DNA from: Clavelina lepadiformis
Taxonomy: Eukaryota > Chordata > Ascidiacea > Aplousobranchia > Clavelinidae
Assembly: GCF_947623445.1 (NCBI RefSeq)
Contig: NC_135244.1
Coordinates: forward strand, 13,206,860-13,270,859
DNA length: 64,000 nucleotides
Direction of reading: 5' to 3'
Position numbers and translations under genes: made by a program
The notes under the pieces: model-generated
Database searches by the model: none
What the model was told of the DNA's origin: nothing
The model's input: the letters and a program-made list of their open reading frames with translations, nothing else
In this document: one piece after another, positions 20,609 to 29,989 of the stretch
Numbering within the stretch: position 1 is the first letter of the stretch
Layout: every line of letters starts with the position of its first letter

Positions 20609-23600
20609 CCCCGTCAGTCCCGTCGATCGCATCAACAATAAAAAGAGGCTGCCCCTTGTTAACTGTATATGATCACGCCAATAGTATTCACTTTTATGTA
20701 GATAGCGCGGCAGCAACTTCTCTTTTGTCCGCTAGTTTAGCTGACGTATCAAACCGCAAACCGCAAACACCGCTTTTCGCTGCTAACAGCACGCCAATTA
20801 CTACGTATGGCACTACACAACTTAATGTTTCCCTTCATCCTCGTTTTTCTTATCCCTTTGAATTTGTGCTTGCGGACACACCTTTTTGCATATTGGGGCT
20901 GGATTTCCTCACTGAATACAACTTTGTTTTGGATCTTAAAGCCAAGCATCTCATAGATGTACCGAACCAACAGCAATATACGTTAGAGCCTGTTGAAAGT
21001 GATCCTGTTCGCATATCCATTCTCAGCCAGATAGATCCTGTTGCAGACCTTTTACATCAATTTCCAGACTTGCAAAAACCCATGTCAGCTGTTAAACCAG
21101 TGAAGCATTCCATCGTTCACCACATCCATACCACAGGTTCTCCTGTACGTGCACGTCCACGTCGATATAGCCCAGAAACAATGCAGATCTTGAAGAAAGA
21201 AATTGACAGCTTGCTGGAGCGAGAAATTATCCGATACAGTGATTCTCCTTATGGAAGTCCGGCCTTGCTCGTTCCTAAAGGCTCTTCTGGCAATAAATAT
21301 CGTCTTGTCGTTGATTATAAATTAGTCAACAAACAAACAATCGACAGCTGTTACCCTCTTCCGTTCTTACATAGTTTTTCCGAGGTTTTGTATGGTAAAA
21401 CTGTCTTCTCTAAATGCGATCTCCAAAACGCCTTTCATCAAATAAAAGTGGCTCCAGAAGATGTCCATAAAACGGCGTTTGTTTGCCCCCTAGGACAATT
21501 TGAATACACAAGACTCCCATTCGGTTTATCGGGCGCCCCACGGACCTTTTCCAGACTAATAGGGGAAGTAGTACGTCCCCTTCAGCACCTTGGAATCTTT
21601 GCTTACCTCGATGATATCATCATTGGAAGTAGTAACCTATCAGAACATCTTGAACACCTTAAGTTGCTTTTTCAACGACTTGAGGAATTTGGCTTAACGC
21701 TCAATTTAGACAAAAGTGAATTCAACCGCGAGTCTCTTGACTACCTTGGCCATCACATAAATTCTGAGGGTATACGACCAACTCAAGAAAAAGTGCAGGC
21801 CATTCTTGATTACCCACAGCCACAAACCTGCAAACAGCTGAAACGTTACTTGGGAATTTATTGCTATTATTTTCGCTTTCTGAAGCATTGTTCCACAACC
21901 TTACAACCGCTTTACAAGCTAGTTCCGAACAGTCGCAGCAAACGCGCGGCCCCTTTAACATGGAATGTCGAAGCCGAATGCGCCTTCGCCAGCAGCAAAC
22001 AAGCTATTGCAAATGCTAGCACTTTAGCGTTTCCGAAACTCCATGCTCCAACTTATCTAACAGTTGACGCTTCGTTGACCGGTATTGGAGCGACATTAGA
22101 GCAATTGCAAGGAAATCAACTTGTTCCTTTGGCCTTCTTTTCAAGACAGCTGAACGCTACTCAACGTAAATACAGTTGCTTTGACCGAGAGCTGTTGGCC
22201 GCTTACAAGTCAATACGTCATTTCCGCTACTTCTTGACAGGCCGACAATTCACTTTGCGTACAGACCATCTCCCTCTGGTTTCAAGTCTCAGTAAGCTCT
22301 CCGAACATTACTCTCCAAGACAGTTCCGGCAATTGTTGTTTGTTTCAGAATATACAACAACCATTGAGCACATCAAAGGCTCTGCCAATGTTGTGGCGGA
22401 CCTCTTGTCAAGGTCTCAACCTTCGGCACCCAACATTAATACTCTTTCGGACGTTCCGCCTCCTTTAGAGTATGAGAAAATAGCACAAGCTCAAGCCAAT
22501 GATCCTGCTATTCAAAGACTACGCACCGCAACAACATCACTCAAACTCCAGGACTGCAAGCTGCCCAATAAGGACCTTACCATCCTTTGTGACGTGTCCA
22601 CTGACACAGAGCGTGTTCTAGTTCCTTCCTCCTTCCAACGTCAAGTATTCCTGCACTTACATAATTTATCGCATCCTGGAAAAAAAGCCACAATTAAGCT
22701 CATCAAGGAAAGATTTATATGGATAGGGATGTGTAAACAAATCGCTACCTGGGTTCAACAATGCCCAAACTGCCAGGAAGGAAAAATTTTCCGCCACACT
22801 AAAACCGCACCGGGGAAATTTAAAATTCCCTACGGACGATTTTCTGATGTTGCAATTGACTTGATTGGACCACTACCAACCTCCCATGGTTACAAATACA
22901 TCCTTACATGTATTGACCGATATACGCGTTTCGTTCAAGCGATACCAATCCCTGATGCCACCACGGAAACCGTTGCTGCTTACTTTGTTAATCACTGGTG
23001 TTCCTTGGTCGGTGTTCCAATCATCCTCACAAGTGATCGTGGACCATGTTTCATAAGTTCCGCTTGGGCAGAAATTATGCGCTCGCTTGGTATTCAACAC
23101 AATCTGACTACAGCTTACCACCCCACTGCCAATGGAATTACAGAACGCGCAAATGCAGAGATCAAGCGCGCCATCAAGTGTTCAGACGAACCTGAACGTT
23201 GGTTTCACAAATTAGGTTTTATTGTCTTGGCCCTGCGTAATCGCTATCTCCAGGATTTGAAATGTACACCTGCTGAGTTAGCTTTTGGACACACCTTACG
23301 GCTCCCAGGTGGTTTCTTTTCTGATTCCAAGCTTGCCTCTGCAGTTCCTACATCCAGCTACCTCGGTGCCTACCGAGACTTCATCAACGACCTTCAGTTT
23401 ACTCCAACGACCGCTCATACAAAATTCATGCAGTCCTACGTGCATCCGGATTTGAAACATTGTGACCGCGTTTATGTTAGATGCGATCATGTCAAACGTG
23501 CGTTAGAACGCCCTTATGTTGGTCCTTTTCCAGTATTGGAAAGATACGAAAAATATTTTGTAATATCCCGTCATGGCAAACCGGATCGCGTCTCACTCGA

Positions 23601-23841
23601 CCGTCTCAAACCTAGCTATACAATTGATATTGATGCTCCCTCACCATCATCCTCCTCGCATCAACAAAATTTTTCTTTGCAGACTCGACACCCTGCTCCT
23701 CAGTCAGTCTCCGCTACTTCAGCGAAACAGCAAACGACACCACCTACTGTCACTGCTCCTGCTTCTATAAAACCGCCTGAAGTTGTAAAGACTTCTCGGA
23801 CTGGTCGCAAAATCATTCCACCGAAACGGTTCTCTGACTAA
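20554..23841 (+). CDS. pol: Pol polyprotein: protease, reverse transcriptase, RNase H, integrase
   Basis: The open frame is in the -1 frame relative to gag and is most likely made only as a Gag-Pol fusion, entering at 20578-20584. The ATG at 20554 lies upstream of the slip site and is probably not used. Residue numbers are from 20554. Protease: active-site strand YVDSAAATSLL with D50 and, later, ILGLDFL. RT: about 235-415, with LPFGLSGAP and the catalytic YLDD (351-354). RNase H: D505 (VDAS), E546 (FDRELLA), D571 (TDH) and D616. Integrase: zinc site H703/H707/C737/C740, then the core D769, D828 and E864, with 35 residues between the last two. A GPF/Y-type module (YVGPFPVLER) follows, then a Pro/Ser-rich tail. 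All expected catalytic residues are present. The one oddity is DSA in place of the usual DS/TG in the protease. Confidence 0.93.
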   Translation: MGEPIPPNKKRVAIDATLTPSVPSIASTIKRGCPLLTVYDHANSIHFYVDSAAATSLLSASLADVSNRKPQTPLFAANSTPITTYGTTQLNVSLHPRFSYPFEFVLADTPFCILGLDFLTEYNFVLDLKAKHLIDVPNQQQYTLEPVESDPVRISILSQIDPVADLLHQFPDLQKPMSAVKPVKHSIVHHIHTTGSPVRARPRRYSPETMQILKKEIDSLLEREIIRYSDSPYGSPALLVPKGSSGNKYRLVVDYKLVNKQTIDSCYPLPFLHSFSEVLYGKTVFSKCDLQNAFHQIKVAPEDVHKTAFVCPLGQFEYTRLPFGLSGAPRTFSRLIGEVVRPLQHLGIFAYLDDIIIGSSNLSEHLEHLKLLFQRLEEFGLTLNLDKSEFNRESLDYLGHHINSEGIRPTQEKVQAILDYPQPQTCKQLKRYLGIYCYYFRFLKHCSTTLQPLYKLVPNSRSKRAAPLTWNVEAECAFASSKQAIANASTLAFPKLHAPTYLTVDASLTGIGATLEQLQGNQLVPLAFFSRQLNATQRKYSCFDRELLAAYKSIRHFRYFLTGRQFTLRTDHLPLVSSLSKLSEHYSPRQFRQLLFVSEYTTTIEHIKGSANVVADLLSRSQPSAPNINTLSDVPPPLEYEKIAQAQANDPAIQRLRTATTSLKLQDCKLPNKDLTILCDVSTDTERVLVPSSFQRQVFLHLHNLSHPGKKATIKLIKERFIWIGMCKQIATWVQQCPNCQEGKIFRHTKTAPGKFKIPYGRFSDVAIDLIGPLPTSHGYKYILTCIDRYTRFVQAIPIPDATTETVAAYFVNHWCSLVGVPIILTSDRGPCFISSAWAEIMRSLGIQHNLTTAYHPTANGITERANAEIKRAIKCSDEPERWFHKLGFIVLALRNRYLQDLKCTPAELAFGHTLRLPGGFFSDSKLASAVPTSSYLGAYRDFINDLQFTPTTAHTKFMQSYVHPDLKHCDRVYVRCDHVKRALERPYVGPFPVLERYEKYFVISRHGKPDRVSLDRLKPSYTIDIDAPSPSSSSHQQNFSLQTRHPAPQSVSATSAKQQTTPPTVTAPASIKPPEVVKTSRTGRKIIPPKRFSD
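20578..20630 (+). promoter_or_regulatory. Programmed -1 frameshift signal between gag and pol
   Basis: The heptamer A AAA AAC (20578-20584) is in the correct gag phase. After a 5-base spacer comes a perfect 10-bp stem, GCGATCGACG (20590-20599) with CGTCGATCGC (20621-20630), closing a 21-base loop. The heptamer and stem position match classic retroviral -1 frameshift sites. Pairing of the loop with later sequence (pseudoknot) is possible but not shown. Confidence 0.9.
23681..23682 (+). promoter_or_regulatory. Candidate env splice acceptor inside the 3' end of pol
   Basis: TTTTTCTTTGCAG ends at 23682. No ATG occurs between there and the env ATG at 23852. Joining to the donor at 19128 would make env the first reading frame of the spliced message. 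Confidence 0.55.
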
Positions 23842-23851
23842 ACAACACAAC

Positions 23852-25792
23852 ATGTTCGTTTGTCTGCTGCTTACATGTTTCTTTTTGTTCACATCCGCCG
23901 CTCAGACGAATCTTCATCCGGATACACAGAAATTTCTGTTATGTCAGCGTTCGCATTCTCTCGGGTTATATACCTTTGATGACGACATACATTGTCAAAC
24001 GCAGACACCCTTCTCCATACACAACTGCTCTGCTACCGTGTTTGCTCCAGATCTGCATCTCCAGAAGATTCCTGCAACAGTTTGCACTTCACAGATTACT
24101 TCCTGGAGCACTACTTACTTCTTTTTTGGGAGTTATCAAAAATCGGCCAACACCTTTGACGCACACCCACCGTACAACCCAGAATGTTCGTCGTGGAATA
24201 AAACCAACGTTTCATCACATGGACCGCTGATCCTGTCTAATCCTGCGGCGTACTCAACACGCAATGCAGTCCATTATAAGTTTGTCTGGCCGACTTCAGC
24301 TTCTGGAACAGTAACAAACGACTTCTTGTTTCACACTACAATTTACTACGATTACGTCACGGACACAATGACGTCGTCTCTTGGATCTCTTGCATCGTGC
24401 TCAATCGGGCGTGGATACTGCTTAACGGGCAATCGTATGTTTATATGGCGAGTACCTTCGCATATCAACTGCCCACCAACCAAGCCTCTCGGGACTCACA
24501 AGATGCTCCTCCATTACAACTCTACGTCCTTATATAGAGTTTCCTTACCTGATCTCGGGATCTCGGTACATCACTGGAGGAAATGCTCCTCTCGTGCGAA
24601 AAACTGCTATGGCAAACATATTCACTGCGACAACAACAACTTTATCTTTCGCTACCAACAATGTACAGAGCTCGACAGACTCGCTCTTTTTCGTCCTAAC
24701 CGGCTAAGGCGTGCCCCTTTTCGAACGCCATACTCTCAATTCGAGCGACTTTTTGCAACCTTCGACACACAACAGGACGACCTTATTTCAGAAGTTCTCA
24801 CTACCTTCAACGAAGAGAACAAGTTCCTACATTGCCAACTCACGAAGCTAATTGGCACACTCTACAAAGCAATTGGGAAGATCTTCCCTACTGAGATACT
24901 CACTACTACTCTTGGACATCAAACCATGGGTTCCAGCCTTGGAGATTTTATGTCCAGAGCAGCATGTCACTCTATCAACGGTACCGTCTTACCGTCACTT
25001 GCGTACCGAAACGCATTCAGCCAACGTCCTCTCATCAAATATCGCGATCAAAACGGCCACAGTCAATACGGCCAACTCATTTCAGACAACATTGTCCTAC
25101 CGGGAGTGCACCTGCTGGAATCGTATCGACCAGCAAGAAGTTTTGTCTTCCGAGTTCTGGGACACACTGTCCTGTATCACAACTATACTTTATCGCACGA
25201 ACATGTGCAGGTGCATCAACTCAACTTACCTTTGTCGCCTATACACGTCAACTACAAGGCACCCGACTACGAGAAAATTCTCAACGAGCTACCTGACTCT
25301 GACTCGTTTACTGATCTACAATCGCTGCTCAGCTCTATGTCTGAAGCCAACCTTCTCAAGGAACAAATGCGACATGTCATGACAAGCCTTACTACTACTA
25401 CTGATGAAACTATGATCAACGGATCCTACGTCGCAGACACATTCGCACACGCCGCGAAACAAACGCTACTCCTTGCTCTGTCGCAGATTACGAATCCATT
25501 TCTCTCAGCCCTTATATTCATCCTGCAACTCCTTGCCATGATGTGGGCCCTCTTCCATACCATCGGGTTTATCCGATCGTCTCCGCACCATTTGCAGTAT
25601 GCCAGATCCCTTGTATCCCGTGTCCGCGCTTGGCGCCACCAACAGCAGGCGCCAGTTGCAAGACCACAACTACCACAACCGCTGCCCTTGCCTCGGCGTT
25701 CTCGTGATGAACCGTCTCCGTCTGGATCTTCTGATGACGCACCGCCCGCTTCATCTTCTCGTGATAATTTCGCGAGCACCCACACACTTTAA
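23852..25792 (+). CDS. env: Env-like type I membrane glycoprotein (646 residues)
   Basis: It starts 10 bases after the pol stop. Features in order: a hydrophobic signal peptide (about residues 1-17); a Cys-rich ectodomain with several N-glycosylation sequons (e.g. NCS, NKT, NST, NGT, NYT, NGS); a furin-like basic motif RLRR at 284-287 that would split it into surface and membrane subunits; one strong hydrophobic segment at about 547-574 (LSALIFILQLLAMMWALF), expected to be the membrane anchor; and a Pro/Arg/Ser-rich cytoplasmic tail of about 70 residues. The layout is that of a viral fusion glycoprotein. I do not recognise which fusion class it belongs to, and no fusion peptide is assigned. 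It is probably translated from a spliced message. Confidence 0.8.
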   Translation: MFVCLLLTCFFLFTSAAQTNLHPDTQKFLLCQRSHSLGLYTFDDDIHCQTQTPFSIHNCSATVFAPDLHLQKIPATVCTSQITSWSTTYFFFGSYQKSANTFDAHPPYNPECSSWNKTNVSSHGPLILSNPAAYSTRNAVHYKFVWPTSASGTVTNDFLFHTTIYYDYVTDTMTSSLGSLASCSIGRGYCLTGNRMFIWRVPSHINCPPTKPLGTHKMLLHYNSTSLYRVSLPDLGISVHHWRKCSSRAKNCYGKHIHCDNNNFIFRYQQCTELDRLALFRPNRLRRAPFRTPYSQFERLFATFDTQQDDLISEVLTTFNEENKFLHCQLTKLIGTLYKAIGKIFPTEILTTTLGHQTMGSSLGDFMSRAACHSINGTVLPSLAYRNAFSQRPLIKYRDQNGHSQYGQLISDNIVLPGVHLLESYRPARSFVFRVLGHTVLYHNYTLSHEHVQVHQLNLPLSPIHVNYKAPDYEKILNELPDSDSFTDLQSLLSSMSEANLLKEQMRHVMTSLTTTTDETMINGSYVADTFAHAAKQTLLLALSQITNPFLSALIFILQLLAMMWALFHTIGFIRSSPHHLQYARSLVSRVRAWRHQQQAPVARPQLPQPLPLPRRSRDEPSPSGSSDDAPPASSSRDNFASTHTL

Positions 25793-26008
25793 GTTTCACT
25801 ATGTGTATCACCTTGCTTCAATACCGATAATGTCCTTTGCATGTACAATTTTGCCGTTTTCCCTTGTCGCCGCTTTCGATTTTGTAACCGTTTTGCTTCG
25901 TTGCATGCTTAGTAGCTTATTCTTGTGCTAGTATCGTTTTCACTTTTCCCGCCTTATTGCATGCTAACTATTCCTGTGCATGAGTTTAGCTGTTTCAACC
26001 CACCTCAA

Positions 26009-26021
26009 TAGGGGGAGGTGC
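26009..26021 (+). other. Second polypurine-tract-like run, upstream of ORF4
   Basis: AGGGGGAGGTG near 26011-26021 resembles the true polypurine tract (GGGGGAGGAATG) next to the 3' LTR. It could act as an internal plus-strand primer or mark an older boundary. Confidence 0.4.
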
Positions 26022-26063
26022 AGTTGCAAAAAAATTTACCCTCTACCCCTTTAGTTTCTCCAC

Positions 26064-26065
26064 AG
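26064..26065 (+). promoter_or_regulatory. Candidate splice acceptor for ORF4
   Basis: The pyrimidine-rich run CTCTACCCCTTTAGTTTCTC followed by CACAG ends at 26065. The next ATG is that of ORF4 at 26106. Confidence 0.55.
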
Positions 26066-26105
26066 ACTTTGCTGCCACTACCATTGCTGCCAAAACCACT
26101 TCAGT

Positions 26106-26624
26106 ATGTCGACGGTATCTGATTCCTCCGCTGACGTTCAAATTGACGAAATCACTTCAGTTACTGAGATGATTCCCGACTCACCCGATTCACCGGTTCA
26201 ACAATCATCTCCCGCGCCGTATGTGCCGATCGTCAGACCTGGGGAGCAAGGCGCTCCTGCCCCCATGCCCCAGAGCGCTGATCTAGCAGATATACAAGCT
26301 ACGGTGTTACAACCAGTACATAGACTATTTCGGCCGTTTAAAACAACCGTTACAATGCCGACCCTTGCGGTTCCTGCGCCGCCAACCACTTCGGCTGAGG
26401 ATCTACTACTTTGGTTCCAGCAGCTGGATGAACTGTTCCAGCTGGTTCCTGATTTTGAGTTTATGAGCAAAATCCTTACCATGGTAGCAGCCACACCTGC
26501 TTTCCACATGGCCCCCTTGATGAAGTATATATCCAACGGGGTTACGGACAAAACCCGGGAATACGAACAGTTCAAACAATTTTTGCATGCCCGGTTAATC
26601 TTGGAGATACCCTCCAACATGTAG
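26106..26624 (+). CDS. ORF4, accessory protein with a possible Gag-capsid-like domain (172 residues)
   Basis: This is an intact ORF between env and the 3' LTR, a place where simple Ty3/gypsy elements have no gene. Residues 1-85 are acidic then Pro-rich and probably disordered. Residues 85-172 are helical-looking (MPTLAV...DLLLWFQQLDELFQL...ILTMVAATPA...YEQFKQFLHARLIL). They show the same order of landmarks as the element's own capsid (LPTF...WISHLEHKFSLY...LLAVEAIPA...YDILINEIL), so a truncated, diverged gag-derived protein is possible; the similarity is weak. There is no signal peptide, membrane segment or zinc motif. Its own acceptor, the first-ATG position and the intact frame in a young element argue that it is used. 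The function is unknown. Confidence 0.7.
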   Translation: MSTVSDSSADVQIDEITSVTEMIPDSPDSPVQQSSPAPYVPIVRPGEQGAPAPMPQSADLADIQATVLQPVHRLFRPFKTTVTMPTLAVPAPPTTSAEDLLLWFQQLDELFQLVPDFEFMSKILTMVAATPAFHMAPLMKYISNGVTDKTREYEQFKQFLHARLILEIPSNM

Positions 26625-26762
26625 CTATATTACCATCAGTTATTTTAAGCATATGTTACAGTTCATTCATTTGTATATAACTTCAGTTTTTTGTTTGTGC
26701 TTGCTCGCCATTGCCACCTTCAGTACGTTACATGTTAATTGTCATCTTTTTCCTTCCGTAGC

Positions 26763-26772
26763 GGGGGAGGAA
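26763..26772 (+). other. Polypurine tract
   Basis: GGGGGAGGAA lies directly before the 3' LTR, as needed to prime plus-strand synthesis. Confidence 0.85.
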
Positions 26773-27557
26773 TGTGGCGGCTTGGCTCGCTTTTGTAAAA
26801 TCCTTACGTCTTTCGTAGAAATGTGTTTTCCAGAACAATTGGAGTTTTTAAACTTTCAGTCCCGCCACATCATTCTTATGAAAGAGTTTTCCAGCTAGTA
26901 AATGGAGTTTAAAACTTGCCTTTTCAGAACACTGCAAACTACCGTTGGTATATTTGAAAACTTGCTACGAATAACTTCGTGTGAAAGCTCCTTATTTAGT
27001 ACGTTACCAGGTCGCTTCCAAGTAACTGTTTCCAACTTAACCAAATTTAATTTGCATTGCAAACACACCGATTTTCACGTTCACACGCTTTGAAATGTTC
27101 ATGCCTTTTTTGTCATATATTTCCGCCACATCGCAGCACGTTTTATAAGCTTGAACTTTTGTGTGAGACTCCCTCAGAGCCTCAGAACCTCAGTCACAGA
27201 CGCGAAGTTATAGACATATGTAATACCGTACTACTGTAGTTGTGGTGATTGAATCAGTAGACATCGTGTAAACAGTCACATGACTTGTGTTCTCGGTTAT
27301 TTGTAATATTGAGAAAGTGTACAGCACCTACAATAAAAGCCTTTTCTGGCAAACGGTATTTGTTATAATATAACACGAACGTTCGGCTATCAGAAAGGTT
27401 AGAGAATTCTAACCGCACGCAACAATAGAGTCAGATACTAATGTAGTAGGTTAACTAAGTCAATAACGTAACGTAAGCTAAGACCGATAAACTCTGCATC
27501 TGTATCTGCATCTGTCGGCATCAACCTCTACATCCTAAAACGACCCCAACCTCTACA
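26773..27557 (+). repeat. 3' long terminal repeat (785 bp)
   Basis: Same length as the 5' LTR and identical to it as far as I can compare by eye. The polyadenylation signal AATAAA lies at 27332-27337. It is followed by the duplicated target GGTC. Confidence 0.95.
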
Positions 27558-27621
27558 GGTCTAATGTTGTTGCCAATGATCTCAATAAAAGCCAACCAAT
27601 TAAATTTTTCTAATTTTTTTG

Positions 27622-29910
27622 CTAGTTTAGTGATAGACGGCAGGAATTTGATGTTGTAATTAGATCTGTAACTAACTGCAATAGCAGTTCGGAATAAAAC
27701 TCGAACCTTTCAAATGAAAATATTAATCTTAATCACAGCTTTCAAAGATATTAACTAAAATTTTCAAAGATTGTTTTGATTACATCAATTATTTAGCAAT
27801 TAAAATTTTTACCAAGCCATAAGTTGCACGCCCATTCTTGTGGCTAAGTTACAACAGTAAAGGGATCGCAATGACAACTACGTTTTCAACGTTTTCTAAA
27901 TACGTGCATAATTTAAATACTGTAATGATTATTTTTCTGTGAATTCAACAGTAAACTGATCAACGTTTTGAAACATTCAACGCCAGACACATGCGACGAG
28001 CATACTGTATTCTGCTTTTCCATCAATCATTTATTTTTCGTCAAAAGCGCGGTGGAAACAAAAAAATTAAGCCAGTTGTTATTAGCATGGGCTAATGAAC
28101 GGGAAAAGGTGACAAAGCCGAGGTTTAAAACGTGCTCAAAAAATAAGGTAATAATTGTTGATAACAACTAGCACGGCCGCTAAACCTGTAGTTCAACCCA
28201 TAAAACACAAGTCAAAAAAGCGAAGTTAAGCAGACGCGCAGGTGGTGTGTTCAAGCAATAGATGGTTGAAAATTGCTTCAATGCTGTCCATAAGTGGATG
28301 GGAAAAGAAAACCCACCGCAAAACAACATCCCGTTCAGGAGCCAGGTTTCTGGTGGTTATTACAATAACATTGGGCGTTGTTGACGAAACTTAGTTTATA
28401 CACCGAAAGTGCTCACGAATGATGATCTTTGGAAGATGTGATAATATTGCTGCTCGTTGCAAGATGGAATTTTATCTGGTACATTGACAGTGATGCACGT
28501 ACATTTGTTTGTAAAATATCTGCTATATGAAAGATATTAAATTTTCTATTTTTTAATACCCTTAATATTTCTTTAACCTTCATAATACAGTAAAATGTGT
28601 TCCAAATTCTCATATGCCTAACACTATTTTCCAAAACACACAAAAACCTACACATGTTTAAAACTCGAGTTGGGCGTTTTAGAAATAAACGTTTCAATAG
28701 TGTCCTCGAGGAAAACTTTAACAAGAATATGATGCTTAAAACGTCTCCTTCTTCCCAGTAAACGGTTTTTCGAACTCGAAAAAAATGTGTTATATACACG
28801 GCTTTTGCCATTTAGTTGAGCACACTCATCTTTCTTACATTTCCTTTTCCTAGCCGTGCATGAGATTTTCTTAAAAATTGAAAGTATCATATTTTTACTG
28901 GAACGCAAGCAGGAATGAACAAATAAATACACTTTCAGTAAAAGATAGTTCAAAAAAACACAAAACAGTTAACACAATTATACATAGAAATTGTCTTGTA
29001 GTTCGAAAGTGCTTCGGTTATCAGGGTCCAAACAACGTTTCCCTAAAGACAGATAAAACATCAATAAGAGTTCAAGAAAACTTTGATTACGAATTCAAAT
29101 TAAATTTTTGCGACAGTATGAAAAAAAATCGTACAACAACATAAAATCATAAATAAATGGATTGACTTGAAGTTGATGATATTGTTGAGCCAGAGACTTA
29201 TTCAAAAAGGCTTCTGATTTTAACGTATAGCCTATGATATAAATGTTAGACATCATCAAGAATCAGGAGTGACTTGTACATAGAGGACTTGCAGCCCTCC
29301 TGTAATTTTTGTCCAAGTTATGTAAAACAAAACACTAACACGTTTCAGTTTTGGATTCTTCTTTCAAAGCCCTTAATGTTTTTTACACTTTTTAATTGGC
29401 AACATGCCCTGGCTTTCTTATGGTTTGAAGCAACCAGTTGAAACTGCTGGTAGGCCTGTGCTACTGCATTAATATTGGATGACTTAACTACTTGTTATTG
29501 CAACAGGACCTTTCACTGGTAGGCTAGGATCATTTTAATGGTTATTTTAAAAATGCAATAAGGATTTGCATATAGTCATAGTAGACGCCTAGACCTGAAA
29601 GCTGTGCCCGAACAGACTGGGCAGGGTTCATTCCAAATTGGGTTAATCTGCAAAAAAAACATGCAGCTTTTAAAAACTTTGCTAACTTATTAAAAGCGAA
29701 GATACGGTAAACCAAACCAAAGTTTTCGTATGATTTCCAACATATCATCCACACCCTTGTTTAACAAGGAGATAGCCTTAAGCGATAGGGCTATACGCGC
29801 ATATTGAATGCGAGAGAATAAAAAGTTCTTTTTGATGCATATGTAACTTACTCAAGGTTTGCTGTACGTTGCGGTTTCGCTGCTCAAGCATAATATACTT
29901 ACTCTAAATG
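27622..29910. other. Intergenic, no gene recognised
   Basis: AT-rich sequence with scattered short open frames (for example 27968-28171 plus and 28413-28811 minus) that lack domains and splice context. The stretch 29284-29372 resembles 53621-53711, so it is partly repeat-derived. Confidence 0.35.
29284..29372 (+). repeat. Dispersed repeat, copy 1 (partner 53621-53711)
   Basis: GAGGACTTGCAGCCCTCCTG onward aligns with GAGTGGCTGCAGGCCCTTTT at 53621 and continues through a shared TGTAATTT and TTCTTCAAAGC-like end, with many substitutions. The second copy is preceded by CAGGGGCGG, suggesting a hAT origin. Confidence 0.4.
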
Positions 29911-29989
29911 TAACCTACAATTGTTAAAAGGCATGTGGTTACACCGTACATTTACTGAATCGCATGAAAACATCAGTCTGAGACGATTT
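29911..29989 (+). repeat. 79-bp dispersed repeat, copy 1
   Basis: TAACCTACAATTGTTAAAAG through AGACGATTT matches 32733-32811 without gaps and with only about eight differences, including a long shared block CTGAATCGCATGAAAACATC. Confidence 0.9.

Larger units (their letters stand above)
18159..27557 (+). mobile_element. Full-length Ty3/gypsy-type LTR retroelement with env and a fourth ORF
   Basis: The element is 9399 bp, bounded by two 785-bp LTRs (TG...CA) that look identical by eye, and flanked by GGTC on each side (18155-18158 and 27558-27561). The order is LTR, tRNA-Trp primer site, gag, pol, env-like ORF, ORF4, polypurine tract, LTR. The pol order (protease, RT, RNase H, integrase) and the GPF motif after integrase place it in the Ty3/gypsy group (Metaviridae). 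All four ORFs are uninterrupted. Identical LTRs and intact ORFs imply a very recent insertion. Splice signals suggest separate env and ORF4 messages. Whether it makes infectious particles cannot be told from sequence. Confidence 0.95.
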
